The translations under genes and the position numbers were made by a program. A stretch of DNA of 11,355 nucleotides. Origin: CAVYPR01 sp052145775. GTDB taxonomy: Bacteria > Actinomycetota > Acidimicrobiia > Acidimicrobiales > RAAP-2. Below the pieces are notes generated by a model. That model was not told the DNA's origin and did no database searches. It was given only the letters and a program-made list of their open reading frames with translations. Location of the stretch: the NCBI GenBank assembly GCA_052145775.1, contig JBKQNY010000198.1:1-11355 (forward strand), written 5' to 3'. Shown in pieces: positions 1-6,204 of this stretch (position 1 is the first letter of the stretch; the number at the start of each line of letters is the position of its first letter).

Positions 1-742
1 CGCCGGCCACCGCCAGCTGCAGCGCGGCCAGGCCGGCGGTGGTGGCCACCGGGGCGTGGGCGGTCGCCCGGGCCGCCCCGTCGATCAGGTGCACCAGTGC
101 GTGGCGCTGGTCGAGCGACGTCTCGGCGAACCCGGCCGAGAGCACCTGGGCGCTCGGGAAGACGAAGGGGATCTCGAGCAGCGCCGTCCCGGCCCACAGG
201 GCCACCCAGGCCGCCACCCACCAGCGGCGGTCGACCGAGCGCTCCTCCGTCGGCCAGGCCAGGGCGCCGAGGACCACGTAGAGGACGGCCGGGCCGGGGG
301 CCCCGGTGAGCATGGTGGCGAACCCGGTCGGGAGGGCGCCCAGCCCCTCGCCCACGAACCAGACGAACGCCGCCCACCCGAAGGAGATCGCCAGGGCCGG
401 CCGGACGGCCCGCCCGGTCACCAGGCAGAGGCCGATGGCCGCCTGCAGGGCGGCGGCGGCCAGGTTCCACCACGGCCACTGGGCGGCGAACGGCCGGATG
501 GCGGTGAAGACGGCGTGGTTCTCCCACCCCGGTGCGCCCATCACCGACTGGGCCAGGGTCCCCAGGGGGTAGGCGCGGGCGAAGTTGACCGGCTCGAGCT
601 GGAGGGCGGCGTCGAGCAGCCACAGCGCCCCGAGGGCCACGCGCAGGTGGCGCCGGGTCAACAGGCGCGGCCCGGGCCAGCCGCCGCGCCGGATCGCCAC
701 GGCGGGGTCGCCGGCCGCGGCCCCGTCTGCGACCGCGCTCAC
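1..742 (-). CDS. Conserved polytopic membrane protein (C-terminus cut by window edge)
   Basis: About 247 residues are visible and the frame runs off the left edge, so the C-terminus is missing. GTG at 742 is the first possible start: an in-frame stop lies at 802-800 and no other start codon falls between. Hydrophobic segments can be seen at about residues 34-48, 92-110, 115-132, 150-163 and 174-192. A striking GEGLGALPTGFATMLTGAPG stretch (131-150) joins two of them, and WLLDAALQLEP (41-51) sits at the first. These blocks feel like a conserved actinobacterial membrane family, but I cannot name it and assign no function. It follows the cupredoxin gene by 52 bases on the same strand, so it may be the last visible member of that gene set and could work with the secreted copper protein. 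That partnership is inference. No clear ribosome binding site precedes the GTG. Confidence 0.75.
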   Translation of the reverse strand, partial: MSAVADGAAAGDPAVAIRRGGWPGPRLLTRRHLRVALGALWLLDAALQLEPVNFARAYPLGTLAQSVMGAPGWENHAVFTAIRPFAAQWPWWNLAAAALQAAIGLCLVTGRAVRPALAISFGWAAFVWFVGEGLGALPTGFATMLTGAPGPAVLYVVLGALAWPTEERSVDRRWWVAAWVALWAGTALLEIPFVFPSAQVLSAGFAETSLDQRHALVHLIDGAARATAHAPVATTAGLAALQLAVAG

Positions 743-794
743 CGCGTCGGTCCGCCCGTCACCGGCGCGTGGTCGACCGGGGTCACCGCTGCGC

Positions 795-1184
795 TCAGGT
801 CACCACCAGTACGCCGGTCATGTACGGGTGGATCTTGCACTGGTAGGCGTAGTGGCCGGCCTTGGTCGGCGCCTTGAAGGTGGTCGAGGTGTTGCCGGCC
901 ACGTCGCCGGTGTTGAACTTGTTCTGCAGCGAGGTGACGGTGTGGGTCACCGGTGTCTTGTTGACCACCTTCACGGTCTCGCCCGGCTTCACCTTCAAGG
1001 TGGCCGGGGAGAACGAGAATGTCTTGATCACGATGGTGGGGGTCGAGCTCTTGGCGTGGCCACTGCCGCTGGCCAGCCGGCCGGCGGCTCCGGCGGGGGC
1101 GGCGGCCAACAGGGCCACGGCGAGCGCCGCCGCGACGACGGCGGTCGGGAGCCGCCGGGCGAGGTGACGGGGGGGCTGCGTCAT
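795..1184 (-). CDS. Secreted single-domain cupredoxin (plastocyanin-like type 1 copper protein)
   Basis: This 129-residue protein has a short basic N-terminus, a hydrophobic stretch (about 15-33) and an AGAAG-type signal peptidase region, so export is likely. The mature part is one cupredoxin fold. The type 1 copper ligands can be read as His81 (in THTVT) and then Cys116, His119 and Met122 (in YQCKIHPYM), the usual C-x2-H-x2-M loop of plastocyanin-like proteins. It would carry electrons or bind copper outside the membrane. The ATG at 1184 has a GGAG ribosome binding site six bases upstream (GGAGCAGACGATG). It lies 48 bases after a ferritin-like gene and before a membrane protein gene, all on one strand. 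The fold and copper site are clear; the redox partner is unknown, with the neighbouring ferritin-like proteins as natural candidates by context only. Confidence 0.9.
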   Translation of the reverse strand: MTQPPRHLARRLPTAVVAAALAVALLAAAPAGAAGRLASGSGHAKSSTPTIVIKTFSFSPATLKVKPGETVKVVNKTPVTHTVTSLQNKFNTGDVAGNTSTTFKAPTKAGHYAYQCKIHPYMTGVLVVT

Positions 1185-1232
1185 CGTCTGCTCCGTTCTC
1201 GTTCTGGCCTCGCCCGGGCCGCCGGCGACGGG

Positions 1233-2030
1233 TCAGGCCGCCATCGAGGTGGGGTTGAAGGCCAGTGGTGTGCCGCCTGTGGACTGGATGCCAGGGTACT
1301 TGCCGAGGACGTAGTAGAGGATGGCGGCGTGCTGCATCTCCACCGGCTGGATGGTGGCGGCCACTCCCACCGCCTTCTCCGACCCCAGCCGCGACGCCTC
1401 GGCCTGGTAGGTCTGGGCGGCGGTGTTCTCGAGCAGGAGGGCCAGCTCGGCCAGGCCCGTGACGTCGGTCACCTTGGCGAACATGGCGTTGACGGTCGGG
1501 GTGAGCGTGGGCTCGGTGGCCGTGATCTTGTGCTTGCCGGCGCTGGTCAGCAGGGCGTTCCAGGCGGCGGCGTGCTGGGTGTGGTGCGACCGGGCCGTGG
1601 TGGCGAACGTGGCCACCGCCGGGGGCACCGTGCCCAGCTTGCCGGCCTTGGCCGCGGCCAGACCGGCGCCGTAGGCGTAGACGGCGAGGTTCTCGAGGCT
1701 GGCGGCCAGGGCGGCGACCTTGAGTGTCTTTGTCAGGCCGGCCTCGAGTGTCTTGGACGTGGCCGCGCGGGTGGCGGCGGCCACGACCGGTGAGGAGGTG
1801 ACCGCGGCCAGGACACCCGCCCCGGCCAGCGCGCCCCCCACCCCGAGGAGGAACGTCCGTCGGGACGTGGGGCGGGAGGAGGGGGCGGCAAGGTGCTCGC
1901 GCCACTCGGCGATGCCCGCATCGAGTGCGGGGACCCCGACGTCGTGGTGGAGCTGGTCGAGGTCGGCGGTCATGGCCGCCAGCCGGTGCTCGGCGACGGC
2001 ATGCTCGGCGTTGCGCTGGCGCTTTCTCAC
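1233..2030 (-). CDS. Exported ferritin-like protein with internal twin-arginine motif
   Basis: This 265-residue protein has a 55-residue charged N-terminal region, a twin-arginine motif SRRTFLLGVGG (56-66), a hydrophobic segment (about 61-85) and a four-helix ferritin-like domain (about 100-245). Candidate metal ligands are Glu113 (helix 1), His150 and His153 (helix 2), Glu201 (helix 3), and Glu231 and His234 as ExxH (helix 4). Helix 2 carries HxxH where diiron families usually have ExxH. It ends with a Pro-rich tail containing PLAFNPTS (255-262). The GTG start at 2030 overlaps the upstream stop as GTGA, which suggests translational coupling. An internal ATG at 1973 would bring the RR motif nearer the N-terminus and remains possible. 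The upstream gene is a paralogue with the same layout. Iron or redox chemistry outside the membrane is the likely role; the substrate is unknown. Confidence 0.82.
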   Translation of the reverse strand: MRKRQRNAEHAVAEHRLAAMTADLDQLHHDVGVPALDAGIAEWREHLAAPSSRPTSRRTFLLGVGGALAGAGVLAAVTSSPVVAAATRAATSKTLEAGLTKTLKVAALAASLENLAVYAYGAGLAAAKAGKLGTVPPAVATFATTARSHHTQHAAAWNALLTSAGKHKITATEPTLTPTVNAMFAKVTDVTGLAELALLLENTAAQTYQAEASRLGSEKAVGVAATIQPVEMQHAAILYYVLGKYPGIQSTGGTPLAFNPTSMAA

Positions 2031-2887
2031 TTGACGGCTCCTTGGCTGGCGGGGGCGGCTGTGGCGGTCGGGAAGAAGGCAGTGGGGAACCCCACGTCGC
2101 CGGCGGCCGACGGCAGCTTTGTGGCCGTGGCGGGTGTGAGGGAGATGAGCTGGGGCGCTGTGGCCTTCAAGAGCGCCTGCACCGCCCGCAGCACGGCGGC
2201 GTGCTGGGCCTCCACCCCCATGATGCTGGCGAAGAGCGCCTTGTTCGTCGACGACGTGGCCGTGATCGTGTCCTCGACGTAGGTCTGGGCCGCCACGTCC
2301 TCGAGCTCGAGGGCTAGCGACACCACCCCCATGGCCCCCTGGGCCGCCGACGCGCCGGCCAGGGAGGCGACCGCCTTGTTGACGACGGGGACGAAGGCCG
2401 GGTCGGGGTGGGTCTGGGGCTTGCCGCCGAGGCTGCGCACCGCCGCGGCGAACGCCTTGGCGTGCTGTGTGTGCTGGGACTTGGTCACCTCGACGAACTT
2501 CTTCACGACCGGGTTGGCTGTCGACCCGCCGACGTAGGCGAGGGTCTCGGCCGTGGCGTAGGTGTTCACGGCCAGGTTCTCGATCGAGGTCGCCGTCTGG
2601 AGCAGTTGCACGTCGGGCGCCGAGGAGGCGAACGCCGGCGAGGCCAGGAGGCCGAGCAGCAGCCCGCCGCCGGCCGCGCCGAGCACGGCAGCCCCGCCCA
2701 GGCTCTGCTGCAGGCGGCTCCGGTGCTCGGCGTCGAACCGGCGGTTGGCCTCGGGGTCGTCGGACCCGGCCTCGTGGGAGAGCTGGACCAGTTCGTCCAG
2801 CCGTCCCCCGGTTGAGCGCACCGCGTCGGCCTGGAGGTCCTGGGACTCGGTGAGCAGCTCGCCGAGTGCCCGCGGGTCTGCGGTCAT
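2027..2887 (-). CDS. Membrane-anchored or exported ferritin-like protein, paralogue of the next gene
   Basis: This 286-residue protein starts with a charged, mostly helical region of about 60 residues. A hydrophobic segment (about 64-88) and a ferritin-like four-helix domain (about 93-245) follow. Candidate ligands are Glu103 (helix 1), His139 and His142 (HxxH, helix 2), Glu196 (helix 3), and Glu226 with His229 (ExxH, helix 4). The same set appears in the downstream paralogue. The residues before the hydrophobic segment (HRSRLQQSLGG) lack a proper twin-arginine motif, so it may be Sec-exported, membrane-anchored, or carried by its partner. The tail is rich in Ala, Pro and Thr and contains PTAFFPTA (268-275), also shared with the partner. 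I chose ATG at 2887 over GTG at 2893 because AGGAGG lies five bases before the ATG and overlaps the GTG. Confidence 0.82.
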   Translation of the reverse strand: MTADPRALGELLTESQDLQADAVRSTGGRLDELVQLSHEAGSDDPEANRRFDAEHRSRLQQSLGGAAVLGAAGGGLLLGLLASPAFASSAPDVQLLQTATSIENLAVNTYATAETLAYVGGSTANPVVKKFVEVTKSQHTQHAKAFAAAVRSLGGKPQTHPDPAFVPVVNKAVASLAGASAAQGAMGVVSLALELEDVAAQTYVEDTITATSSTNKALFASIMGVEAQHAAVLRAVQALLKATAPQLISLTPATATKLPSAAGDVGFPTAFFPTATAAPASQGAVK

Positions 2888-2892
2888 GTGCA

Positions 2893-2898
2893 CCTCCT
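2893..2898 (-). promoter_or_regulatory. Ribosome binding site deciding the ferritin-like gene start
   Basis: AGGAGG on the minus strand is followed by TGCAC and then ATG at 2887, a spacing of five bases. An alternative in-frame GTG at 2893-2891 shares a base with this site and could not be read from it, so the ATG is preferred. Confidence 0.75.
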
Positions 2899-2903
2899 CG
2901 TCC

Positions 2904-2921
2904 CGGCGGCCCTTGCCGCCG
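2904..2921 (-). other. GC-rich hairpin in the leader of the ferritin-like gene
   Basis: Seven-base arms, CGGCGGC and GCCGCCG, enclose a four-base loop (AAGG on the minus strand). The hairpin lies just upstream of the ribosome binding site of the 2887 gene and about 90 bases after the stop of the upstream gene at 3012. It could be a weak terminator, a processing site or a leader structure. No U-run follows it, so a classic intrinsic terminator is unlikely. GC-rich palindromes also arise by chance in DNA of this composition. Confidence 0.35.
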
Positions 2922-3011
2922 TGGTGTCGATGGCGGGTCCGTGGTCCGATCCCCGCCGCGTGCTGGTGTCTACGGCGCGGCGGGCGTCGCGGATGACGGC
3001 GGTTCGCGCCC

Positions 3012-3815
3012 TCACGCCGCCACCGGGAAGAGCGACAGCCGGTCGACGGCGGTCGAGACGAGGTGGAGCCCCTCTTGTCCGGGGAGCTGGTCGACCCTGC
3101 GGTCGATGCGGTCCGCGGTCGCGCGGCCGTCGTCGCCCGAGAACAGGTGCCGGACCAAGAAGACGACCTCCCCTTTGGGCATGACCCCCGAGCCGACCGG
3201 ACGCCACAGCCGGCGGAGGGACTGGCGGGTGAGGCGCCGGGCGCCGGGGCTCTCGGCCAGCCGGCGGCGGGCCTCGCTGGCGTAGTAGTCGATGTGCCGT
3301 CCCTCCTGCTTCATGATCCGCCTGAGCAGGTCGGAGAGGACCGGATGGCCCTCGAGCGCGGCCAGGTGCGCGTAGCCGGCCTGGGTCGTCCACTCGTTGA
3401 CGGCGCCCCAGGTCATGTGCAGGGCGACGAAGGACCGGCCGGCCACGGCCGAGCCGACCAAGTGGGTGGCCACCTCGAGGGCGTCGCGCCCGCGGCGCCG
3501 GCGCCGGAGGGCGGCCACCCGGGGCGCGCCCGCCGGTTCGCCGTGGGCCTCGAGGACGGCGGCCAGGGCCTCGCCGTGCCAGAGCTCCTCGAAGACCCAG
3601 CAGGCGAGGAACGAGGTGACCTCGGGGTCGCGGTGGGCCGGGCTCATGAGCAGATCGCGCAGGTAGCAGACGGTGTGGTGCTCGACGTCGTGCATGTAGC
3701 GCAGGCAGCGCAGCCCGGCCGAAGAGAGCGGCCGGTCACCGAACGCCGAGAGGTCGATCCCCTCGGTGTCGAGGCGCCCGGCACGGGACAGGTAGCTGTC
3801 GATCGTGGTACGCAT
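3012..3815 (-). CDS. Diiron ferritin-like protein without export signal
   Basis: This 267-residue protein is mostly helical and has no signal peptide. It carries the diiron hallmarks of the ferritin-like superfamily: Glu45 in EHH (45-47), Glu77-x-x-His80 in EELWH (76-80), Glu141 in NEWTTQAGY, and Glu171-x-x-His174 in EGRHIDYY. This is the complete two-ExxH pattern of diiron oxidases, hydroxylases and rubrerythrin-like proteins, so it probably binds two irons and activates oxygen or peroxide; the substrate is unknown. An arginine tract (104-110, RRRRRGR) lies between helices 2 and 3. ATG at 3815 is chosen over the upstream in-frame GTG at 3890, which would run across most of the divergent promoter region. 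It is the first gene of the minus-strand set and lies 82 bases from the divergent sigma factor gene, which suggests co-regulation. Confidence 0.82.
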   Translation of the reverse strand: MRTTIDSYLSRAGRLDTEGIDLSAFGDRPLSSAGLRCLRYMHDVEHHTVCYLRDLLMSPAHRDPEVTSFLACWVFEELWHGEALAAVLEAHGEPAGAPRVAALRRRRRGRDALEVATHLVGSAVAGRSFVALHMTWGAVNEWTTQAGYAHLAALEGHPVLSDLLRRIMKQEGRHIDYYASEARRRLAESPGARRLTRQSLRRLWRPVGSGVMPKGEVVFLVRHLFSGDDGRATADRIDRRVDQLPGQEGLHLVSTAVDRLSLFPVAA

Positions 3816-3897
3816 GGTGAGCGTCCGGACCCGGGCGGGCGTGCGGATGACCCGGGGCCGACATCCTTGGGGCCCGTCGACGACGTACACGGGGGTG
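3816..3897. promoter_or_regulatory. Divergent intergenic region between diiron gene and ECF sigma gene
   Basis: These 82 bases separate two divergent start codons and must hold promoters or leaders for at least the sigma operon. I see no TTGACA/TATAAT pair and no confident ECF-type motif on either strand. A weak inverted repeat, GGATG (3845-3849) and CATCC (3862-3866), is the only symmetry noted. Autoregulation by the sigma factor is plausible but not shown by the sequence. Confidence 0.4.
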
Positions 3898-4488
3898 ATG
3901 AGGGCGACGCGTGAGCCAGGGGCCGAGCCGGGCGGACTGGGCGACGCCCAGCTGGTCGTGGCCGTCGCCCGCTACGGCGAGGACGCCCTGGCCGAGCTCT
4001 ACCGCCGGCACGCCCCGGCGGTGCTGTCGTTGGCCCGGCGGGTGACCGGCGACGCCGGCACCGCCGAGGACGTGGTCCAAGAGGTGTTCCTGCGACTGTG
4101 GGACCAGCCCGACCGCTTCGACCCCGGGCGGGGCTCGCTGCGCTCGTACCTGCTGGCCCAGGCCCACAGCCGGGCCGTGGACCTCATCCGCTCGCGGGCG
4201 GCGCGCTCGCGGCGCGAGGAGCGCGAGGCACGGGCCGCGGCCAACGCCGGCTACGACCTCGAACGAGAGGTCTGGGACCTGGCCGTGGCCGACCAGGTGG
4301 CCCAGGCCCTGGCCTCGCTGCCCACCGAGGAGCGGGCCGCCATCGAACTCGCCTACTACGACGGCCACACCTACCGCGAAGTGGCCACGATCCTCTCCCA
4401 GCCCGAGGGGACGGTGAAGAGCCGCATCCGCAACGGGATGCGCCGGATGCGAAGCTCGCTGGCCGAGAGCGGCGCGAGGGAACGATGA
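3898..4488 (+). CDS. ECF RNA polymerase sigma factor, SigK-like
   Basis: This 196-residue protein has the two-domain build of ECF sigma-70 factors. Region 2 covers about residues 34-101, with AEDVVQEVFLRLWDQPDRF (56-74) and GSLRSYLLAQAHSRAVDLIR (79-98) for core binding and -10 recognition. Region 4 covers about 134-187, with the helix-turn-helix YREVATILSQPEGTVKSRI (159-177). The GSLRSYLL pattern and the RskA-type partner suggest the SigK-like group, by inference. Mycobacterial SigK is known for a redox-sensing disulfide, but this protein contains no cysteine, so any sensing would have to be elsewhere. ATG at 3898 (or GTG at 3895) is preferred over the far upstream GTG at 3805, which would overlap the divergent gene. 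The stop overlaps the anti-sigma start as ATGA. Confidence 0.92.
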   Translation: MRATREPGAEPGGLGDAQLVVAVARYGEDALAELYRRHAPAVLSLARRVTGDAGTAEDVVQEVFLRLWDQPDRFDPGRGSLRSYLLAQAHSRAVDLIRSRAARSRREEREARAAANAGYDLEREVWDLAVADQVAQALASLPTEERAAIELAYYDGHTYREVATILSQPEGTVKSRIRNGMRRMRSSLAESGARER

Positions 4489-5285
4489 CAGCCGACACCG
4501 ACCACCACCAGATCGAATCGCTCCTCGGCGCCTACGTACTCGACGCCGTCGAGCCCGACGAGGCGGCCCGCGTCGAGCGCCACCTAGCGGCGTGCCCGCG
4601 CTGTCGGGCCGAGGTGGACGCCGGGCGCGAGGTCGCCGGCCGGCTCGGGACGAGCGCCCGGGCGGGCGGCGCCGAGCCCCTGCCCCCGGGGCTGTGGGAC
4701 CGCATCGCCGGGGGGATCGCCACCTCACAGCGCCGGCCCCCGGGCCCCATGCCCGGCCTGGGCGCCGCGCCCGCACCGGCGGCCGAGGTGGTGGCCATCA
4801 CCGACGCCCCGACGGCTCGCCGTCGCCGGTGGAGGGGTGCGGGGTGGGCGGCAGCGGCGGTGGCGGTGGCCGCGGTGGTCGCCGTAGCCGTGCTCGGGGT
4901 CGACCTGGCGCACACGAACAACCAGCTCAACCACCCCGACCAGTCGGCGGCCGTGCGGGCGGCCATGGCCACACCGACACACCGGCTGGTCCGCCTGGAC
5001 TCGTCCGAGGGTGCCCAGCTGGCCGAGTTCGTGGTGCTACCGGACGGGCAGGGCTACATGGTGTCGTCGGACATGCCCACGCTGCCCTCCGACGAGACCT
5101 ACCAGCTGTGGGCGGTCATCGCCGGCCAGCCCATCTCGGTGGGGCTCTTGGGCCACCAGCCCCAGCGCGCCTCGTTCACCCTCGCCTCGACGTCCACGCC
5201 CAGCGCGCTGGCCGTCACCGTCGAGCCGGCCGGCGGCGTCGCCGTCCCCGACCGCGCTCCGGTGGCCTCGGGCCACGTGACGTGA
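4485..5285 (+). CDS. RskA-type transmembrane anti-sigma factor with zinc (ZAS) motif
   Basis: This 266-residue protein begins with a cytoplasmic anti-sigma domain containing the zinc-binding ZAS motif His33-x3-Cys37-x2-Cys40 (HLAACPRC). A Pro/Ala-rich linker (about 83-110), one membrane helix (about 119-141) and an extracytoplasmic RskA domain follow. The domain is marked by the conserved stretch LPSDETYQLWAVIAGQPISVG (200-220 region). It should hold the sigma factor encoded immediately upstream until an envelope signal triggers its release or proteolysis. The ATG overlaps the sigma stop (ATGA), typical of coupled sigma/anti-sigma pairs. The position next to a run of exported metal-binding proteins suggests that these are its regulon, but this is inference. 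Confidence 0.93.
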   Translation: MTADTDHHQIESLLGAYVLDAVEPDEAARVERHLAACPRCRAEVDAGREVAGRLGTSARAGGAEPLPPGLWDRIAGGIATSQRRPPGPMPGLGAAPAPAAEVVAITDAPTARRRRWRGAGWAAAAVAVAAVVAVAVLGVDLAHTNNQLNHPDQSAAVRAAMATPTHRLVRLDSSEGAQLAEFVVLPDGQGYMVSSDMPTLPSDETYQLWAVIAGQPISVGLLGHQPQRASFTLASTSTPSALAVTVEPAGGVAVPDRAPVASGHVT

Positions 5286-5287
5286 CG

Positions 5288-5320
5288 GGCCCGGCGCGGG
5301 CCGGACGGCCGCTTTGGCCG
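5288..5320 (+). terminator. Tandem GC hairpins after the anti-sigma gene
   Basis: Two short perfect stems follow the stop codon directly. GGCCCG / CGGGCC (5288-5293 and 5297-5302) has a GCG loop, and CGGCC / GGCCG (5306-5310 and 5316-5320) has a GCTTT loop. No U-run follows. They sit where a terminator for the sigma/anti-sigma operon would be expected, before a new promoter for the next gene. Chance is a real alternative in this GC-rich DNA. Confidence 0.35.
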
Positions 5321-5325
5321 GGTGT

Positions 5326-5331
5326 TACCGT
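5326..5331 (+). promoter_or_regulatory. Leaderless -10 element (TACCGT)
   Basis: TACCGT fits the TANNNT form of actinobacterial -10 elements. It ends six bases before the ATG at 5338, so transcription would start at or next to the start codon. No ribosome binding site is present, consistent with a leaderless mRNA. Confidence 0.5.
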
Positions 5332-5337
5332 CACCGC

Positions 5338-6177
5338 ATGACCGACGCTCCGCCCCCGACGCCGCGACCGATCGAGCTCACCGCCGGGGCCGAACCGATC
5401 AAGCTCGGGTCGATGCTGCTCACCCTGGTCGAGCCGCGTCGCGGCCACGAGGTGGCCTACAACCGGTGGTACGAGAGGGACCACTTCTACTCGGGCAGCA
5501 TGATCGGCCCCTACAACTTCGCCGGCCGGCGCTACGTGGCCACGGCCGACTTGAAGGAGCTGCGCAACCCCGACCCCTCGGCCATCACCGGCGAGCCGGG
5601 GCGGGGGTCCTACGTCGCCGTCTACTGGGTCCTCGACGGCTACCACGACATCTGGAACCGCTGGGCCGTGCGCCAGGTCCGCGCCCTGCACGCCGCCGGG
5701 CGCATGTTCGAAGAGCGCGACCACGTCCACACCCTCTTGTACCGCCACACCTGGTCCTACGGCCAGAAGCCGGACGGGGTGCCGGTCGAGGTCGCCCTCG
5801 ACCACCCATACCAGGGGTTCGTGCCGGTGTGGATCGACCGCGAACCCGACGTCACCGACGAGCAGCTGGGGCAGTGGCTGCGGGCCGAGCACCTGCCGGA
5901 CCTGCTGCCCGGCACCGCCGGCGACCTGGTGGCCGCCTTCGTCCCGCTCCCGCTCCTCATCGACGCGCCCGGCGACGTGCCCCGCCAGGACACCACCGAG
6001 CGCCGGACGCTGCTCTTGTGGTTCCTCCACGCCCACCCCGCGCTGGCCTGGGACCGGGTGATCGGCGAGCATCGCCGTCGGCTCGAGCACTCCGGGATGG
6101 GCACCGTGCGGGCCGCGCTGCCCTTCATCCCGACCGTCCCGGGCAGCGACACCTACACCGACCAGCTCTGGCGCTGA
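5338..6177 (+). CDS. Two-domain EthD-like (dimeric alpha-beta barrel) protein of unknown role
   Basis: This 279-residue soluble protein has no signal peptide or membrane segment. Two halves can be seen. The first has SMLLTLVEPRRGHEVAYNRWYERDH (25-49), and the YNxWYxxDH form is typical of EthD-like ferredoxin-fold proteins. The second has FVPVWIDREPD (161-171) and then LGQWLRAEHLPDLL (177-190), an equivalent W-x3-H motif. EthD-like proteins act in degradation or redox steps, often as dimers, so a fused pair would give an internal pseudodimer. I cannot assign a substrate. Aromatic and His-rich stretches such as YWVLDGYHDIWNRW (96-109) could line a pocket. ATG at 5338 is preferred over an in-frame TTG at 5314 because a leaderless -10 element fits the ATG. 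It converges on lexA with 27 bases between. Confidence 0.75.
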   Translation: MTDAPPPTPRPIELTAGAEPIKLGSMLLTLVEPRRGHEVAYNRWYERDHFYSGSMIGPYNFAGRRYVATADLKELRNPDPSAITGEPGRGSYVAVYWVLDGYHDIWNRWAVRQVRALHAAGRMFEERDHVHTLLYRHTWSYGQKPDGVPVEVALDHPYQGFVPVWIDREPDVTDEQLGQWLRAEHLPDLLPGTAGDLVAAFVPLPLLIDAPGDVPRQDTTERRTLLLWFLHAHPALAWDRVIGEHRRRLEHSGMGTVRAALPFIPTVPGSDTYTDQLWR

Positions 6178-6202
6178 GGGGGGCGGCCCGTCGGGACCCC
6201 TC
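6176..6202. terminator. Hairpin between convergent genes (possible bidirectional terminator)
   Basis: GAGGGG (6176-6181) pairs perfectly with CCCCTC (6197-6202) across a 15-base loop, and a flanking T-G wobble could extend the stem by one pair. The left arm begins inside the stop codon of the EthD-like gene and the right arm ends three bases before the lexA stop, so both transcripts could use it. No U-run is seen on either side. Confidence 0.35.
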
Positions 6203-6204
6203 GG

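Noticed and set aside
585..1793. Plus-strand open frame of about 400 codons opposite the cupredoxin and ferritin-like genes
   Set aside because: It is Gly/Arg/His-rich with no domain, and lies antisense to genes with clear metal motifs; long antisense frames are normal at this GC content.
3845..3866. Inverted repeat GGATG/CATCC in the divergent sigma region as an operator
   Set aside because: Five-base arms with a 12-base gap are too weak to claim; no related copy was seen elsewhere.
3805..3897. Longer starts for both divergent genes (GTG 3805 plus strand, GTG 3890 minus strand)
   Set aside because: They would make the two genes overlap each other across the only possible promoter space and add residues unlike either family.
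4098..4484. Upstream in-frame extension of the anti-sigma gene into the sigma gene
   Set aside because: The ZAS domain begins normally after ATG 4485, which overlaps the sigma stop; the extension is a shadow of the sigma gene.
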